The position numbers and the translations under genes were made by a program. Shown here in pieces: positions 1 through 12,109 of a DNA stretch of 64,000 nucleotides. The stretch is from Zhengitettix transpicula. Lineage: Eukaryota > Arthropoda > Insecta > Orthoptera > Tetrigidae. The stretch spans positions 97,082,532-97,146,531 of the forward strand of contig CM073591.1 of the NCBI GenBank assembly GCA_037074705.1, read 5' to 3'. The notes under the pieces are model-generated. The model was not told the DNA's origin and ran no database searches. It saw only the letters and a program-made list of their open reading frames with translations. The first letter of the stretch is position 1. Every line of letters begins with the position of its first letter.

Positions 1-1464
1 TAATGAATTCTAGAGCTATTGAATTGTCACTTGAGTTTTTGCATTACATAAATTTGGTAAAGATGTGTTCGGGATTTCAATTGTCTACAACAGAGGAAAT
101 TATGAGAACGTGTCTTTATTTTAAAAACTAGTTAAAAATCAGAGACGTGTAACGAATTCAAAGTCTCTTTACAGTTATAAAATTTCTGAATTGAGTCTAT
201 TCCAAAGCAAACTCACAAAATACTGAAAAATTCTGGGATTGACCACTAATTAACAGATTTCGGAGTGAAAGTAGCAGTTAATAATGTACGTTATCATCTT
301 CAACAAACATCGGAACCATGTGTATAATCTATTGAACAAATGATTCAAGGTGCAGTCTCTAATGTTGCCAAATGATTTTTATTGTTTTTAATGCAATTGC
401 CATTTTAAAATGTTTATTCGTTGTCCCTATTAAATTATTGACTGATTATTTAAATCGTCAGCTCAACGTGCACTCTGGCACTATTCAGTTTCCTTTGATA
501 TATTATGATAAGTAGGTCTTTCGAGAGACGCTCTTCTCCACCTTTCTTGTAACGTGTTAAGTCCCACAATTTCAACACTTCGTCATTTATCTTTCGTGCG
601 CGCAACATGCTACAGGTCTCACTACTCCGGATAATTTTACATTATTTACTACTACACTATCGGATGAAGTACATTTTCCATTTAGCAATATTAATAATTC
701 TTTCTTGAATCTCATCTGCTGTGTATGTACTCTCGTCCCTTCATGTGCCCTCTGTTTTAATGATCTTGGACGTATTATGTACATAGCATCAATCATATAA
801 TGTAATTTCAATTCACTTATCTAGATAATGTATAATATTTTGAATGGGTTACTTATATTTTCTCGTTGATTTTTATACCCCTCACTGTTTCTATTAAGAT
901 GCTGTAAGGAATTTACTGATTTTTCACTACCTTAATTACATTATATGTAATTTAGACCTTGTATTATGCTAGTCTCAATTTATTTAAAGATGTGGGGTAT
1001 ACTTGAACAGTTTCTTTCTTTTAAATTTCCATTTTGTCGCCTTCTTTTCTGACACATGATTTTTTTTAAAAATATTACTTATTCTAACCCAGTTAAATTA
1101 ATTCTTCTTCAAGGACAGTTTATTTTAATTTCAACTTTTGTATGTGAATCGTCTTCGGGAGTGGTACACCAGAACTGCTATTGCAATGGATTACAGGTAT
1201 TTCAAAATTTAAAAGTACTCAAACTTTTTAATCGATTAAGTTTTATAATGGCAATGCCAATTGGATACTCGTAACGTAAAAAAAAATCTTAACAATGGAA
1301 GTACCCAACCGTTATTCTGGATTGTATGGGGAAACAATGTGAGCCAGTGTTATTTGTTTTAGATAAGTTGTTAAAAATAAAGGCTGTATTCAAGTAACCT
1401 TCATAGACGACATATTTTGTCGCAGTTCTTTCCCCATTGCGATTGGATAAATTCTTGAGGTTGG
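1..1464. other. AT-rich unique DNA, no feature seen
   Basis: This stretch is low in GC with frequent stops in all frames. Open frames of up to 74 codons show no recognisable domain. It is presumed intron or flank of the Sidestep-family gene. Confidence 0.5.
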
Positions 1465-2467
1465 CCAAAAACTCCTCTCCAATATCGGAAGGGCGTGGGA
1501 CAAGTACCCAATGCCCGACCTACCCGATGCAGGTTTTTCTAAGATTATCCCTGCATTCCTTTAGGCGAATGCCGGGTAGGATCCTTAAAATATAGCCCAG
1601 GGGCCCTAGTTAACCCTTGGCTACCTTCCTCTACCCTTCCGCATCCCCCCTTTCAATCCCTTCCTATGCTATTAAAGGGGAGTTGCCCAATGTGGATCAC
1701 CCTCATGTAGCCTGTTGCCCTAAAAAAAAATAAAAAAAAAACTTTGGGGATGCTCTCACATCTCTCTGGTTTTTTTGAACTAAGGTTCCCACATGCCGAG
1801 ACACCTCGGTCTGTTTTGAGAGGTGTATGTTCCGGGGTCGCAGACCTTGGGCATACGGCAAGAGTTGTCCGCTATTCCTATTGGAATAGTCGGCCAGCTG
1901 CCTCCTAAACTGGCCAAGGCATGGCGAGGGGTAAGCTGCGTCCCCACAGCAAGCCCCTCTCCCGTCATCGGAAGGGCGTGGGACAAGTACCAAATGCCCG
2001 ACCTACCCGATGCAGGTGTTTCTAAGGTTTTCCCTGCATTTCTTTAGGCGAATGCCGGGTAGGATCCTTAAAATTTAGCCCGGGGGCCATAGTTAACCCT
2101 TGGCTACCTTCCTCTACCCTTCCGCATCCCCCCTTTTAAATCCCTTCCTATGCTATTAAAGGGGAGTTGCCCAATGTGGATCACCCTCATGTAGCCTGTT
2201 GCCCTAAAAAAAACAGCAAACTCCTCTCCCGCTATCGGAAGGGCGTGGGACAAGTACCCAGTGCCCGACCTACCCGATGCAGGTTTTTCTAGGGTTTTCC
2301 CTGCATTTCTTTAGGCGAATGCCGGGTACGATCGTTAAAATATAGCCCGGGGGCCCTAGTAACCCTTGGCTACCTTCCTCTACCTATGCTATTAAAGTGG
2401 AGTTGCCCAACGTGGATTACCCTCATGTAGCCTGTTGCCCTAAAAATAAAAAAATATTAAAAAAATC
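1465..2467 (+). repeat. R1 family: three 5'-truncated copies head to tail
   Basis: Three successive partial copies (about 1465-1740, 1741-2213 and 2214-2467) share the block GGAAGGGCGTGGGACAAGTA, then TGCCCGACCTACC, GGCGAATGCCGGGTA and CTATTAAAGGGGAGTTG. Each ends with TGTTGCCCTA followed by an A-rich tail. Copies 1 and 3 begin at the same internal region (near ACTCCTCTCC), while copy 2 extends further 5'. Directional A-tails and variable 5' truncation are the signature of LINE-mobilised retroposons. The block is markedly more GC-rich than its surroundings. Several frames are open for 60-110 codons, but in more than one frame and on both strands, so I treat it as noncoding. I do not recognise the family by name. 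Confidence 0.75.
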
Positions 2468-3030
2468 CCTTCCCAAGCCTGCGAGAGGATTTTCTCGCAG
2501 GTAACCTGCGAGGGTGGTTCTCTCGCAGGCAGAACCATGTAGGAGAGATAGAAGGGGCTACATTTGGGGATGCCTTTTCCTCTCCGTTTTTGAACTAAGG
2601 TTCCCACAAGCCGAGACACCTCGGCCTGTACTGAGAGGTGTATGTTCCGTGGTCACAGACCTTGGGCATACGGCAAGATTTGTTCGCTGTTTCCTTTGGA
2701 ACAGTCGGCTAGCTGCCTCATAAACTGGCCGAGGTACGGAGAAGGGAATGCTGCGTCCCCACAGAAAACTCTTCTCCCGCTATCGGAAGGGCGTGGGACA
2801 AGTACCCTATGCCCCACCTACCTGATGAAGGTTTTTCTAGTGTTTTCCCTGCATTGGTTTTAGGCGAATTGCCGGGTACGATCCTTAAAACATTGACCGG
2901 GGGTTTTAGTTAACCCATGGCTATCTTCCCCTACCCTTCGGCATCTCCCCTTTCAAATCCCTTCCTATGCTACTAAAGGGGAGTTGCCACCATGTGGATT
3001 ACCCTCATGTAGCATGTTACGAAGAAAAAA
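2468..3030 (+). repeat. R1 family: near-full copy with twin 5' hairpins
   Basis: This copy starts with two adjacent stem-loops built from one sequence: CCTGCGAGA pairs with TCTCGCAGG (2478-2501), and CCTGCGAG pairs with CTCGCAGG (2505-2529). The common head follows (GGGGATGCCTTTTCCTCTCC, then GAACTAAGGTTCCCACAAGC, then GAGAGGTGTATGTTCCG), then the body shared with the other copies. The tail is the usual ACCCTCATGTAGC segment with an eroded A-run near 3024-3030. No polymerase III A/B boxes were found. Confidence 0.75.
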
Positions 3031-3580
3031 ATCTCCGTTATTAAACTAAGGTTCCCACAAGCCGAGACATCTCGGCTTGTTTTGAGAGGTGTATGTTCCG
3101 GGGTCACAGACATTGGGCGTACGGTAAGAGTTGTTTGCTATTGGAACAGTCGGCCAGCTGCCTCATAAATTGGTCGAGGGAAGGAGAAAGGAATGCTGTG
3201 TCCCCACAAAAAACTCCTCTCTCGCTATCGGAAGGGCGTGGGACAAGTACCCAATGCCCGACCTACCTTATGCAGGTTTTTTCAGGATTTGTCCTGCAAG
3301 ACTTTTATGGAAATGTCGGGTTGGATCCTTAAACCGTCGCCCGGGGACTCTACTCAACCCTTGGCTACTTTCCTTTATCCTTCCGAATCCCCCTTTCAAA
3401 TCCCTTCCTATTCTATTAAATGTAAGTTGCCTACACATGGATTACCCTCATGTAGCCTGTACCTCTTAAAATAAATGTAACCGTTGGCTACTTTGCTCTA
3501 CCTTTCCGCATCTCCTTCCTTATGCTATAAGAGAGGAGTGGCCACTATGTGGATTACTCTATACATAGCGTGACTACTTC
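3031..3580 (+). repeat. R1 family: further divergent copy plus 3' fragment
   Basis: A fifth copy begins at the AAGGTTCCCACAAGCCGAG segment and runs to about 3474. A sixth fragment follows that keeps only the last 100 bases (CTACTTTGCTC to the GGATTACTC tail). A 112-codon open frame (3131-3469) crosses the copy, but it is a by-product of low stop density in this GC-richer repeat and has no recognised domain. This copy differs more from the consensus than the first three. Confidence 0.7.
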
Positions 3581-5327
3581 TTCTTCTTTATTTATTAAAA
3601 TATTAGATTTTAATATAGTTTTTTTTAGAAAAAAAAGCTGTTTATCGATATACAATAGCAACGAATGTAGACGCAGTCGTTTGAAGTGCTCTCAAAATGA
3701 TTTGTCTAACATATTGAACGTTTAAAGTTTTTACATGTCACTTAATTGGTTCTTTCAGTTCATATCATGTCAAATGTAAGCCTCATATCGGGCCAGTTTG
3801 TCTGATATATGCTATCTGTTTCTTTAAGTATCATAAATTAAATATTGTTATTACAAGACTTAATATTCATACCGGAAACTGACATAATTGCTGAATTTAA
3901 TTTAATTTATTTGTTAATAATATTAATTTTCTATAAATTTAAAGAAAAAAATTATCCCTGATATATCCAAAATATAGCCCGTTTTCTTTAATTAGGCCAA
4001 CCAGTAACTTATTAAAACTGTTTTTACAGATTTAAAATATTAAAATAAGATAATATTATTAAGATAAAAGTAAGATTGAAGGTTAACAATAATTTACAAA
4101 ACAATAGAATAACATTATTTTGAGTTGTTTCATTTTTATTTCTGTAAACAATATCGTTTCATCTCGATATACTGGCAGATGTGAAAGTATTCCCACGAGT
4201 AATATCTTTTATATTAGAAATATAAAAATGATAGGAATAGGTCAATCTGATGAATACGCAGAATGAAACGACCGTTAGAAATACAATTTGGCAAATTTCG
4301 ACATTGAAACCACCGGTTCAATAACTACGCACAATATTCCCCACTTATCATTCATAATTGTTCTAAATGGGTGTTGTGAATAACTAATCATGCATCGCTT
4401 TCACATTCTTATTTTATCGTCTTCACCTATCCAGAACCGATTCTCCTCCAAAAAAAATCCCTCTTCAGATAGTTTCTCTCTTTCTGTGTCAACAACAGTT
4501 TCGTACCTTCGGAGAAAATCTTCAGGATTGGTACGGAAACCCTGAAAATCAGCCACCTATTCAGAAAATGTCGTTCAAACGCGGGACCGAATATGCTAAT
4601 ATTTTCATGAGAACATGATCTGACCTCTTATAACATTTACATCAATCACCATTTGATTTATTATTGTTTGTTTTATTTTATTTATATTTTCTTACACTAA
4701 AAAATTAATAATATATTACATGAGTTTTTGTTTTAAATTATACTATTATACAATTTTTGTACAAATAATTGTTATAACTATTGTTATTATATTTGTTTCT
4801 TGAGTTTGGTCTCTTAGCCTCATATTATTAGTGAGTTTCCGTCCCTGTCACGAGGAGGCGAGCCTCTATTTTTATCTTTTCACTGCACTCATACGCTCAT
4901 ATGTATACGCATATTATTGCGATTCGTACACAATTATGTTATGTTATTCCTAATAGAATAATTATAACTTATATACATATACCATACTTACATCTATTTA
5001 CAATAATTCGTATACCCTTACGTTCTATTTTCTAATAAATTTGAAGTTTAATATTTATTTGCCTAAAGCTATTATTTACATAATGTTTTGAATTGATTCA
5101 TAACATAGATACGCGCATACATATACACATATATACATACATGTTATACAATATACATTCACATTCATATATTTATGTATATCACAATAAATATTTTAAT
5201 CATTATACACACGTTGAATACGTCAATTAAATAAATCTATTTATTTTACACACTCATCTATATACATTAAAAATACACACACATATATACATAAATACCT
5301 GTGCTCATATGATATATATATGTATAT
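3581..5327. other. AT-rich DNA, no gene seen
   Basis: Very AT-rich, with many short TA-dinucleotide runs around 4900-5320. No coding signature, tRNA or recognised repeat was found apart from simple-sequence character. Confidence 0.5.
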
Positions 5328-6208
5328 TGTAGCAATAGTTAATTAGGCCATTAATTGTTTGGACATAAAATTTGAATTGTTTAATAAATCCGTTATAGCG
5401 GTCTGATCGAACAAAGAGCAACAATAGAGAAGCGAGCTTGCTTGATTTGTCGAAAAGTCAAAAATGGCGTATGCGCCCTCAAACTCGTGAGCACTAGGAT
5501 AATTAGTTGGCGGAGAAACATTACGAGGAGCAGAACAAGTAATGTAACTTGAGCAGAGACTAGACATCGTTAATGTATAACTAGTTAAAGTTGTAAGTTA
5601 ATACAAAGAAAACATTCACGGAAGTATATTGGAAAGCAAGAACAGTTTTCGTCAGAATAGAACTTTCCAAAATCTTCGTGCAGAAATTAATCCAGGAGAT
5701 TACTGGTAAATTATTGTGGAGCGGAGCAATCAACGGAATACAGCCAATCTTGCCAAATTTTAAAGTGACGTGTAGAATCAGTGAAGACCAAGGCAAAATA
5801 TTAAATAATTAAAGAGTGTAAAAGTGTCCGAACGAGGTAAAATTTATTGTTCTGGTACCAGACCGACGGTCCGTAAGTAACATAAATTTGGATAATATTG
5901 TAAACGCAAATTAAAGGATAAAGTCAGATTTCGTTCTCTTTTAATTGTCAATCAGAGTTTATTTCTTTACTTTTTAATTTCTTTCATTGTATCGACATAT
6001 TGTTTCGGTAAATTGTAAACCGTTTTGTTAATAAGATTTTAAATATTTTTTTTGTGTTCATTATCAAACCCAGTAAAGACCCTGAGAGGACAGATCTCAA
6101 AATTTGTTTGCAATTATCATTTATTGCCACAAAACGAAATAAATATATTTTTGTTTGTTAATTGTTTAAACCTTTCATTTAATAAAAGCCTTCCATTTGA
6201 TTATTACA
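5328..6208 (+). mobile_element. TA-targeted solo LTR (copy A)
   Basis: This 881-base unit begins TGTA and ends GATTATTACA, with ATAT immediately on both sides, consistent with a 4-base target duplication. TG...CA ends with inverted TGTA/TACA termini are the LTR hallmark. Shared internal landmarks are a 5' block TTAATTAGGCCATTAATTG, a TCAAAAATGGCGTATGCGC segment, the palindrome CTGGTACCAG followed by a splice-donor-like GTAAGTAAC (near 5855-5880), ATCAAACCCAGT ending in CCTGAGAG (near 6064), and AATAAA signals near the 3' end. No internal retrotransposon coding region is attached, so it is a solo LTR or a non-autonomous unit. Confidence 0.65.
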
Positions 6209-8631
6209 ATATATAAACACCTGCACTTGTGTCGACAGTAATTATCTTATTTTATTATAATACTTACACATGTACTCACTTATGTCCACTCATAAGTTAT
6301 GAAATCAACACCTTTATCATTTACTGTGTTCTCTGTTTATGCCTATGATATATTTATATTTAATTAGTATAAATAGAAGTAAATTACATCTTATGACATA
6401 ATGGCATAGTATGAGAAAAATTATTTATTAAAAATTAAAACACATCCGCCATGGAATATGACTGCAGACCGCACAAAAACGATTACTTCATACATGAATC
6501 TAAAGCAATCACTTAGCTTTTTACGTATGTATGGAACTATGCTACTAGTAGAGGTCTGTGAATATTTCAGTGTTTTCATAATAAAGAATTTGGTTAGGTT
6601 GAAAATTATTATTTAGTGAGAAGGCCAGGAGAGTAAATTTTATTCTGTAAATAGATTTATTTCACTGCAGAGATAATGAATATTTCAGGTGAACGTGTCT
6701 GTTATAAGTGTATAGATGCTGTTTTTCTTTTTATCATACAAGGAAATGTAAATAATATAACAATAAAAATGTGGGAGCTCCTGAGTTTCGCAAAAGAAGC
6801 TACGATAAAGTTGTGCTGTGTGTTGGAATGTGAGTGTATCCCATCGCTGAAACAGACGGAGAGGACTGGCTTCAGTAATTCATTTAAGTACGATTATGTC
6901 CGGGTATCCTGAGTTACAGCTAGAAGACGACGACTAACACAAGTTTACTTTGGCTTAAGATGGTGTCAATAAGTTTAACTGACCTAGCTCCCTCTGCGCT
7001 TTGGAACGCTACGGCTCTAAGTACGTTAGAAACTGTAAGTACATAATACAAAACCACTTGTATAAAATCGGAAGTAATTTTAAATATAACAGCCGTAAAC
7101 CGTTTTATACATTTTAATTTACATACTCCATATGAAGACCCTTGAAAATAATAAACTGGAGAACGCACAAAAGTTATGAAAAGTTTATTACAAAAAGGTG
7201 TAACAATCAAGAAATTCGATCTAGTGTTGCGCGAAATCATACAACATGCTCTGCAGTGAATAATTTAAATTTAAAAAAATCGGAAAAGTGACTCTGATGC
7301 AATTCGTCACCTTTAAATAATATGAAAGTAAAATAATATTTCTGCAAATGTTAACGTCACATGAACTCGAATTTTTTTATCTTTTTCATGTACTCTGCTA
7401 AAAAATATGGGTTTCAGACATTTAATTAAATCAGTTCCAGGAGTAAAAGTTGGGTGACCATCTGCATCGTCGTCGTACTTTTGATAATTAATTATTATAT
7501 GATCACGTAAAATTGACAATTCTGAGAAACCGAAAGAAACAACTCACGAAATGTGGATTCGTTCCAAAGGTCTCTGGAGGTTTTTTTTCCCCGAATCATT
7601 TTTTTAAGTTAAGTCGATATCGTAGCATTATCCATTTCTTTAGCCTCATCCGAATTATTTTGATTTTAGTATTGAGAAGGCTTCGTGTCATACTGTTTAT
7701 TTAACGAACCTTTTATTCCTGGAAAGTGTATGCGAAATTAATATTGTCCAGTAGACTTGGCAGTGGCCCGTTTTGATTATTTCCTTCTGTTGTTATATCG
7801 AAACTCAAATGTGCACGTATAATTCGGAAACAACCCAAGACGAAATATAGCAACATTTAAAATACTCAAATATTTATTATTTTATTCGTATGGGATTTTG
7901 AAAAGTTTTATGCAAAATATAATCAGCGTTCTATAGCATTTTCACTTTACTTTCATTGATTCCAATGAAGCTGAACGTATGTAAACGCCCGTAATTGTTG
8001 TTATTTTGAAATTTAAATTTACCATATACTTTTTTGAAGAAAACAACATCGTTTATTCTCTTTTATCGGTTTTAGAGTACATTTATTAATAAACCGATTA
8101 TATAAATATTTCAATTTCTAGCCCCTCAATTTTTGTAAAAAAAAATTATATGTATGCATCCTGCCTCACAAAGTATTTCAATGTCTGATGAGTGCTTGAT
8201 TCAGGTCTCATCAGAGACACATCCTAACAAATTTTATGAATGTAAAATATTTTTTTCAATTATATAAAGACCTATACTGAACTTATATATATATTCATAT
8301 TCATATAAATATATAAATTTTCATATAAATAAATTGAGACTCTTACGATCGCTTTTCTTTATAATAATAAGATTTACCTAGATTACCATAGATAAAATTA
8401 TATATTTTACACTATTCACTACTATTATATATTTGTTGAGTTAAGATATTTTTTAATTGATATAATTAACTATTAAGGTATAATTCTTGTTCTTTTGTAA
8501 AACGAGTATTTGATTTTAAAAATCGGATTTTTATAAGATGATATTTAATAGTTTTGTTCATACGTGAAAAAAAATTTAAATGTATAATGTGGCAGTGCTG
8601 CAATACATAATATTTATTTAAGGAAACTTAC
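6209..8631. other. AT-rich DNA, no gene; one strong hairpin
   Basis: No coding similarity was recognised. A perfect 9-base inverted repeat, TCTGATGAG at 8184-8192 and CTCATCAGA at 8207-8215, has a 14-base loop. Open frames at 6676-6912 and 6920-7240 have no recognisable domains. The missing next exon of the Sidestep-family gene might hide here, but I could not identify it. Confidence 0.45.
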
Positions 8632-8742
8632 CGCCATGGACAACACAGGTAATCTCAGGAGTCGATCCCTCAGGATAAGGTCCTACTGCCGTATGAACTA
8701 TTGTTCCCCTCTCGTTCACGATAGTCAAATTCTCCGGTGGAA
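8632..8742 (-). CDS. Sidestep-family Ig receptor, next exon (start of Ig domain 2)
   Basis: Internal exon of 111 bases, phase 1 in and phase 1 out, so it could be skipped without a frameshift. The acceptor is ATATTTTCCAG (ending 8743) and the donor GTAAGT (8631-8626). The split first codon (G from the upstream exon plus TT) makes valine. The peptide then reads PPENLTIVNERG, VGPYPEGST and ITCVVHGG. The VPP opening, a VGPY-x-EGS segment before the B-strand cysteine, and a terminal GG are family hallmarks of the second Ig domain of Sidestep proteins. Together with the exon at 28093-28298 it spans the Ig1-Ig2 boundary across a 19,350-base intron. No in-frame stop or frameshift is present, so this looks like a functional gene. 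The following exon, with the rest of Ig2 and its tryptophan and second cysteine, was not found between 1 and 8631. Confidence 0.87.
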
Positions 8743-10431
8743 CTGGAAAATATTACACAATAATCAGTTCTATACGCAATATGATACAATACATTAGCCT
8801 AAAAAAATTATTGTAATGCCCACTTATACAGGTTTATAATAGACGTCAAATAATGACTAACATTATATTGTTACAGCTACTAGTTATTAGCTACAAAGAT
8901 TATTTAGTAACTAATAGCGTCATCTAGATTGATTATCCATAGATCCTATGAGAAAAAATTCTTTCAGGACTAATACATTTTACGTGCTTTTTGACCGATA
9001 ATTCATATCTTAACTTACATAACAATCGTGTAGATTAAGATGATTTAATATAAAAAGTATTTTAGCTGCAACAAATTAAAATTTTTCAGTGTAAATTCAT
9101 TACAATTATTATTATTTTGACTTAGAAATATTTCAAGAAGTAAATAGTAATTAATAGTTGACTGGATCTAAACATTTGTATTATTATTCAGCGTTTATGT
9201 AGGAAAACAATTGTTTTCAAAAACTCGCTTTGCAGTGTTTAGGAAGCGTCTGAGTACCTTATTGTAAAACTTACTTTTGAATGTAATTGGAGTGTTCTTT
9301 AATGATATCTGAAAAATTTTTGAAATTTATATTCCGGAACATTTTATCTTTTTTGTGCAGCCATTAAAAATTATTTTAAATTTTGTATAAAGATAATGCA
9401 GATCCGAATCAGTACTGAAATAATCAGAACTATTTATTGCAAATACCATCAAAGAGGAAATAAATTAACCTGAGGGAAAAGCATACTTAATTTCTTGAGT
9501 CGATCCTAGAATTTACACATCATCTTAATTACTTGCTTAGGGCTAGAAACACTTTGTATTTATCTGAGTAGTTACAAAAAATCAATAAAGAGTTCAAATA
9601 CGAGGTACATAATAGTTTTGCAATTTTCGGATCACTATATTTGGACGTAACTCTCTGACTACTGAATTTCTAATTCATTTCATTAAAAACGAATGGTTGA
9701 TTGATACAATAATTTTTATATTTTTATTGATTGAAAAATGAAAGTTTCACGTAGAAATCACCGAATCCTGCTCGAAAAACGGCTCAATTCATCTATCCCG
9801 CGGAAGGACTGAGGTTTTCTATCGTTCTTAAAATAATTTATTTCCAGTAAATAACGAAGGAAAATGATAGTCTCTGAGGGATATTTTACAGTCAGAAAAA
9901 ATTAAGTGTTTTATAAGTATGAAAAAAGAAATGTAAATCACCTTTATTGATGACGTGTAAGTAATACAAATCATTTATGAAATTAATGTTTTGCTTGGTC
10001 GCAAGTGAATAATTTAGCTAAACGCTAACGCGGTTAGACATGAGATTAATGACGAAATGAAATATATAAAACAATTCATTTTTATATTTCTTTCAATATG
10101 TTAATCAATACATTATTAACGATTTCACGACTTTGATGGTTATTTTGTTTTTTTTGCTACGAAATTTTAATTGCGTAAGTCATAATTTCATTACCTTTAT
10201 CATTAACGCATCTACATACTTGTAATGGTCTGAATGCTTTGGTAACATGTGCTGCTAATTATTGCGATTAATGTTTGTTTCAAAGAGCCACATCCACGAG
10301 TAATTTGAAGCATGTGACGTAATTCCCCAGTAGTTTACATATTGAGGACACTAAATAGAATTCGTTTAATTTGAAACTGCAGAGCAATGTATCTACAATT
10401 ATTGAATTTGTAAAAAGAACAAGTAGCGAAA

Positions 10432-10434
<3 letters not shown>

Positions 10435-10473
<39 letters not shown>
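10435..10473. repeat. (TA)n microsatellite
   Basis: An uninterrupted AT dinucleotide run of about 39 bases inside the large intron. No LTR-like element is attached to it, unlike most other TA runs in this window. Confidence 0.95.
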
Positions 10474-10476
<3 letters not shown>

Positions 10477-12109
10477 GCTAAAATTTCTTCCGTATTTAAA
10501 GTATATAATTGTAAATAAAATACAAATTGTTATTAGTTATTATATGTCATATAATCATGACTGACAGCTTTTCTAAGCAACTTTTCAGGTTGTCTCGTGA
10601 TGAATAGAGCTTCATCTCGCTGTCTATTAATGTTGCCGTCTCGCGCAATAAATTCCCGTCCTCTTGTTTGCTTACGATTCATTGGGTTCCAATTCGTAAT
10701 TCACTTTATCACTCAGTTGCCTACTCTTCTTCAATTTGTTTTCCCCACACTATTTCAGATATATTCCACTGGTCCTAAGTTATCCTCAGGCCAACTTCTA
10801 CACGGTACTAAACCATTCGCAAAAGTTCTGTTATTTCTTCTTCCACGTTTCTCATCCCTATTCTAATATGAGTGAATTTAATTATGCTGACGTCCAATAG
10901 ATATTAATCCATATATAACATTTTTTTATTAAATATACGGGTTTGTTTGTTATTGTTATGAAACTATATGGATGTTTCTCATAACAAAGAATCGACAATT
11001 TATTTTCTGTAACTATTCGTTGAACTTAATCTTCCCTTATTATTATACTCATTGCATCACTATCAATATTAAAAAACAACGTTAATTCTTTTATTTAATT
11101 TAATAGATGATGTCTCTAGTATATTGTAAGTGCAGGGTAAAAAATTAATTTTCTGATGAACGCCTTCACATGCTAAAGTAAATAATTAAAAATATTGGTA
11201 TGATTACAAGCGGAATGATATTAATTCCAGCAACCGATAGGGTGATTAATGTAAATCCTAAAGTTTACTCGGCGTAGGGACAAACGTTGGAATTGATTCG
11301 ACGGTTTGTTGATATATTGCTGTGAAGGTTTCCACGGAATCTAAATGCTTCCGTGTAGGCATGTAATTATCTGATGCGCGAATAATTCACGGAACGTTAT
11401 GAGCGTATATTAGAATGTGTGAAAGGATATGTTCATTCCGATAATTACGCATCGTAAATAGTTAAAGTGGGTCCGGCGCAGTAGTTCAGCGACCCGTGAA
11501 GCGAAATACAGTGTGCACTAACGACATTCCACAATCGCCCTTCAATAAGTCTAGCAGAAGAAGGCGGACAGTTCTTCAACCTATGTGTAGAAGGAACGTA
11601 TAATATGTTGAAATACGATGATTTATTTCCTTGATATGCGCGACAACCATTCGATATATAAATTATAATATATTATATATAAATATCCGGTATAAGCAGT
11701 ATACATTGGATTTACAACCACTCCTGTAAAAACAAGAATATATAATCATAAAGAGAGTTAAAATCTTAAGTTCGTAGTCGGATTATGTAAAATACTGTAC
11801 CTATTTGCTTCAATTTTAAAATACATAAAGAAAAAATATTTTAAATTAAATATATTACAAACTTTGTATGTATATCGTAAACAATATATGGAAGGTATTG
11901 AAGTAGCAAAACATTTGGCGGAAGTAAATAAAATAATTACTAAATATAGATTTATGAATTAAAGTGTTTAGTTTACGTTATGTATGCATTTAATCTACCG
12001 ATGGGCAGTTTTCCAGGTGGCAGTTACATGAAAATACATTAAATTAAATTGCAATAAATAAATAAATTTATTTTAAATCAATAGACTGGACGTAAGGACA
12101 GTATTCATT
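10474..12109. other. Intronic DNA, no gene seen
   Basis: Mostly AT-rich. A slightly GC-richer unique patch at about 11,440-11,600 has no open frame of note and no recognised motif. Confidence 0.45.

Noticed and set aside
5328..6208. Reading the TGTA...TACA units as cut-and-paste DNA transposons (MITEs)
   Set aside because: Inverted identity is limited to about six terminal bases, while LTR-type ends, AATAAA signals and adjacent PBS-like sequences fit an LTR better; not fully excluded.
6920..7240. 106-codon minus-strand frame downstream of the Sidestep exon
   Set aside because: Checked as a possible further Ig exon; it has no Ig tryptophan/cysteine pattern and no fitting splice phase.
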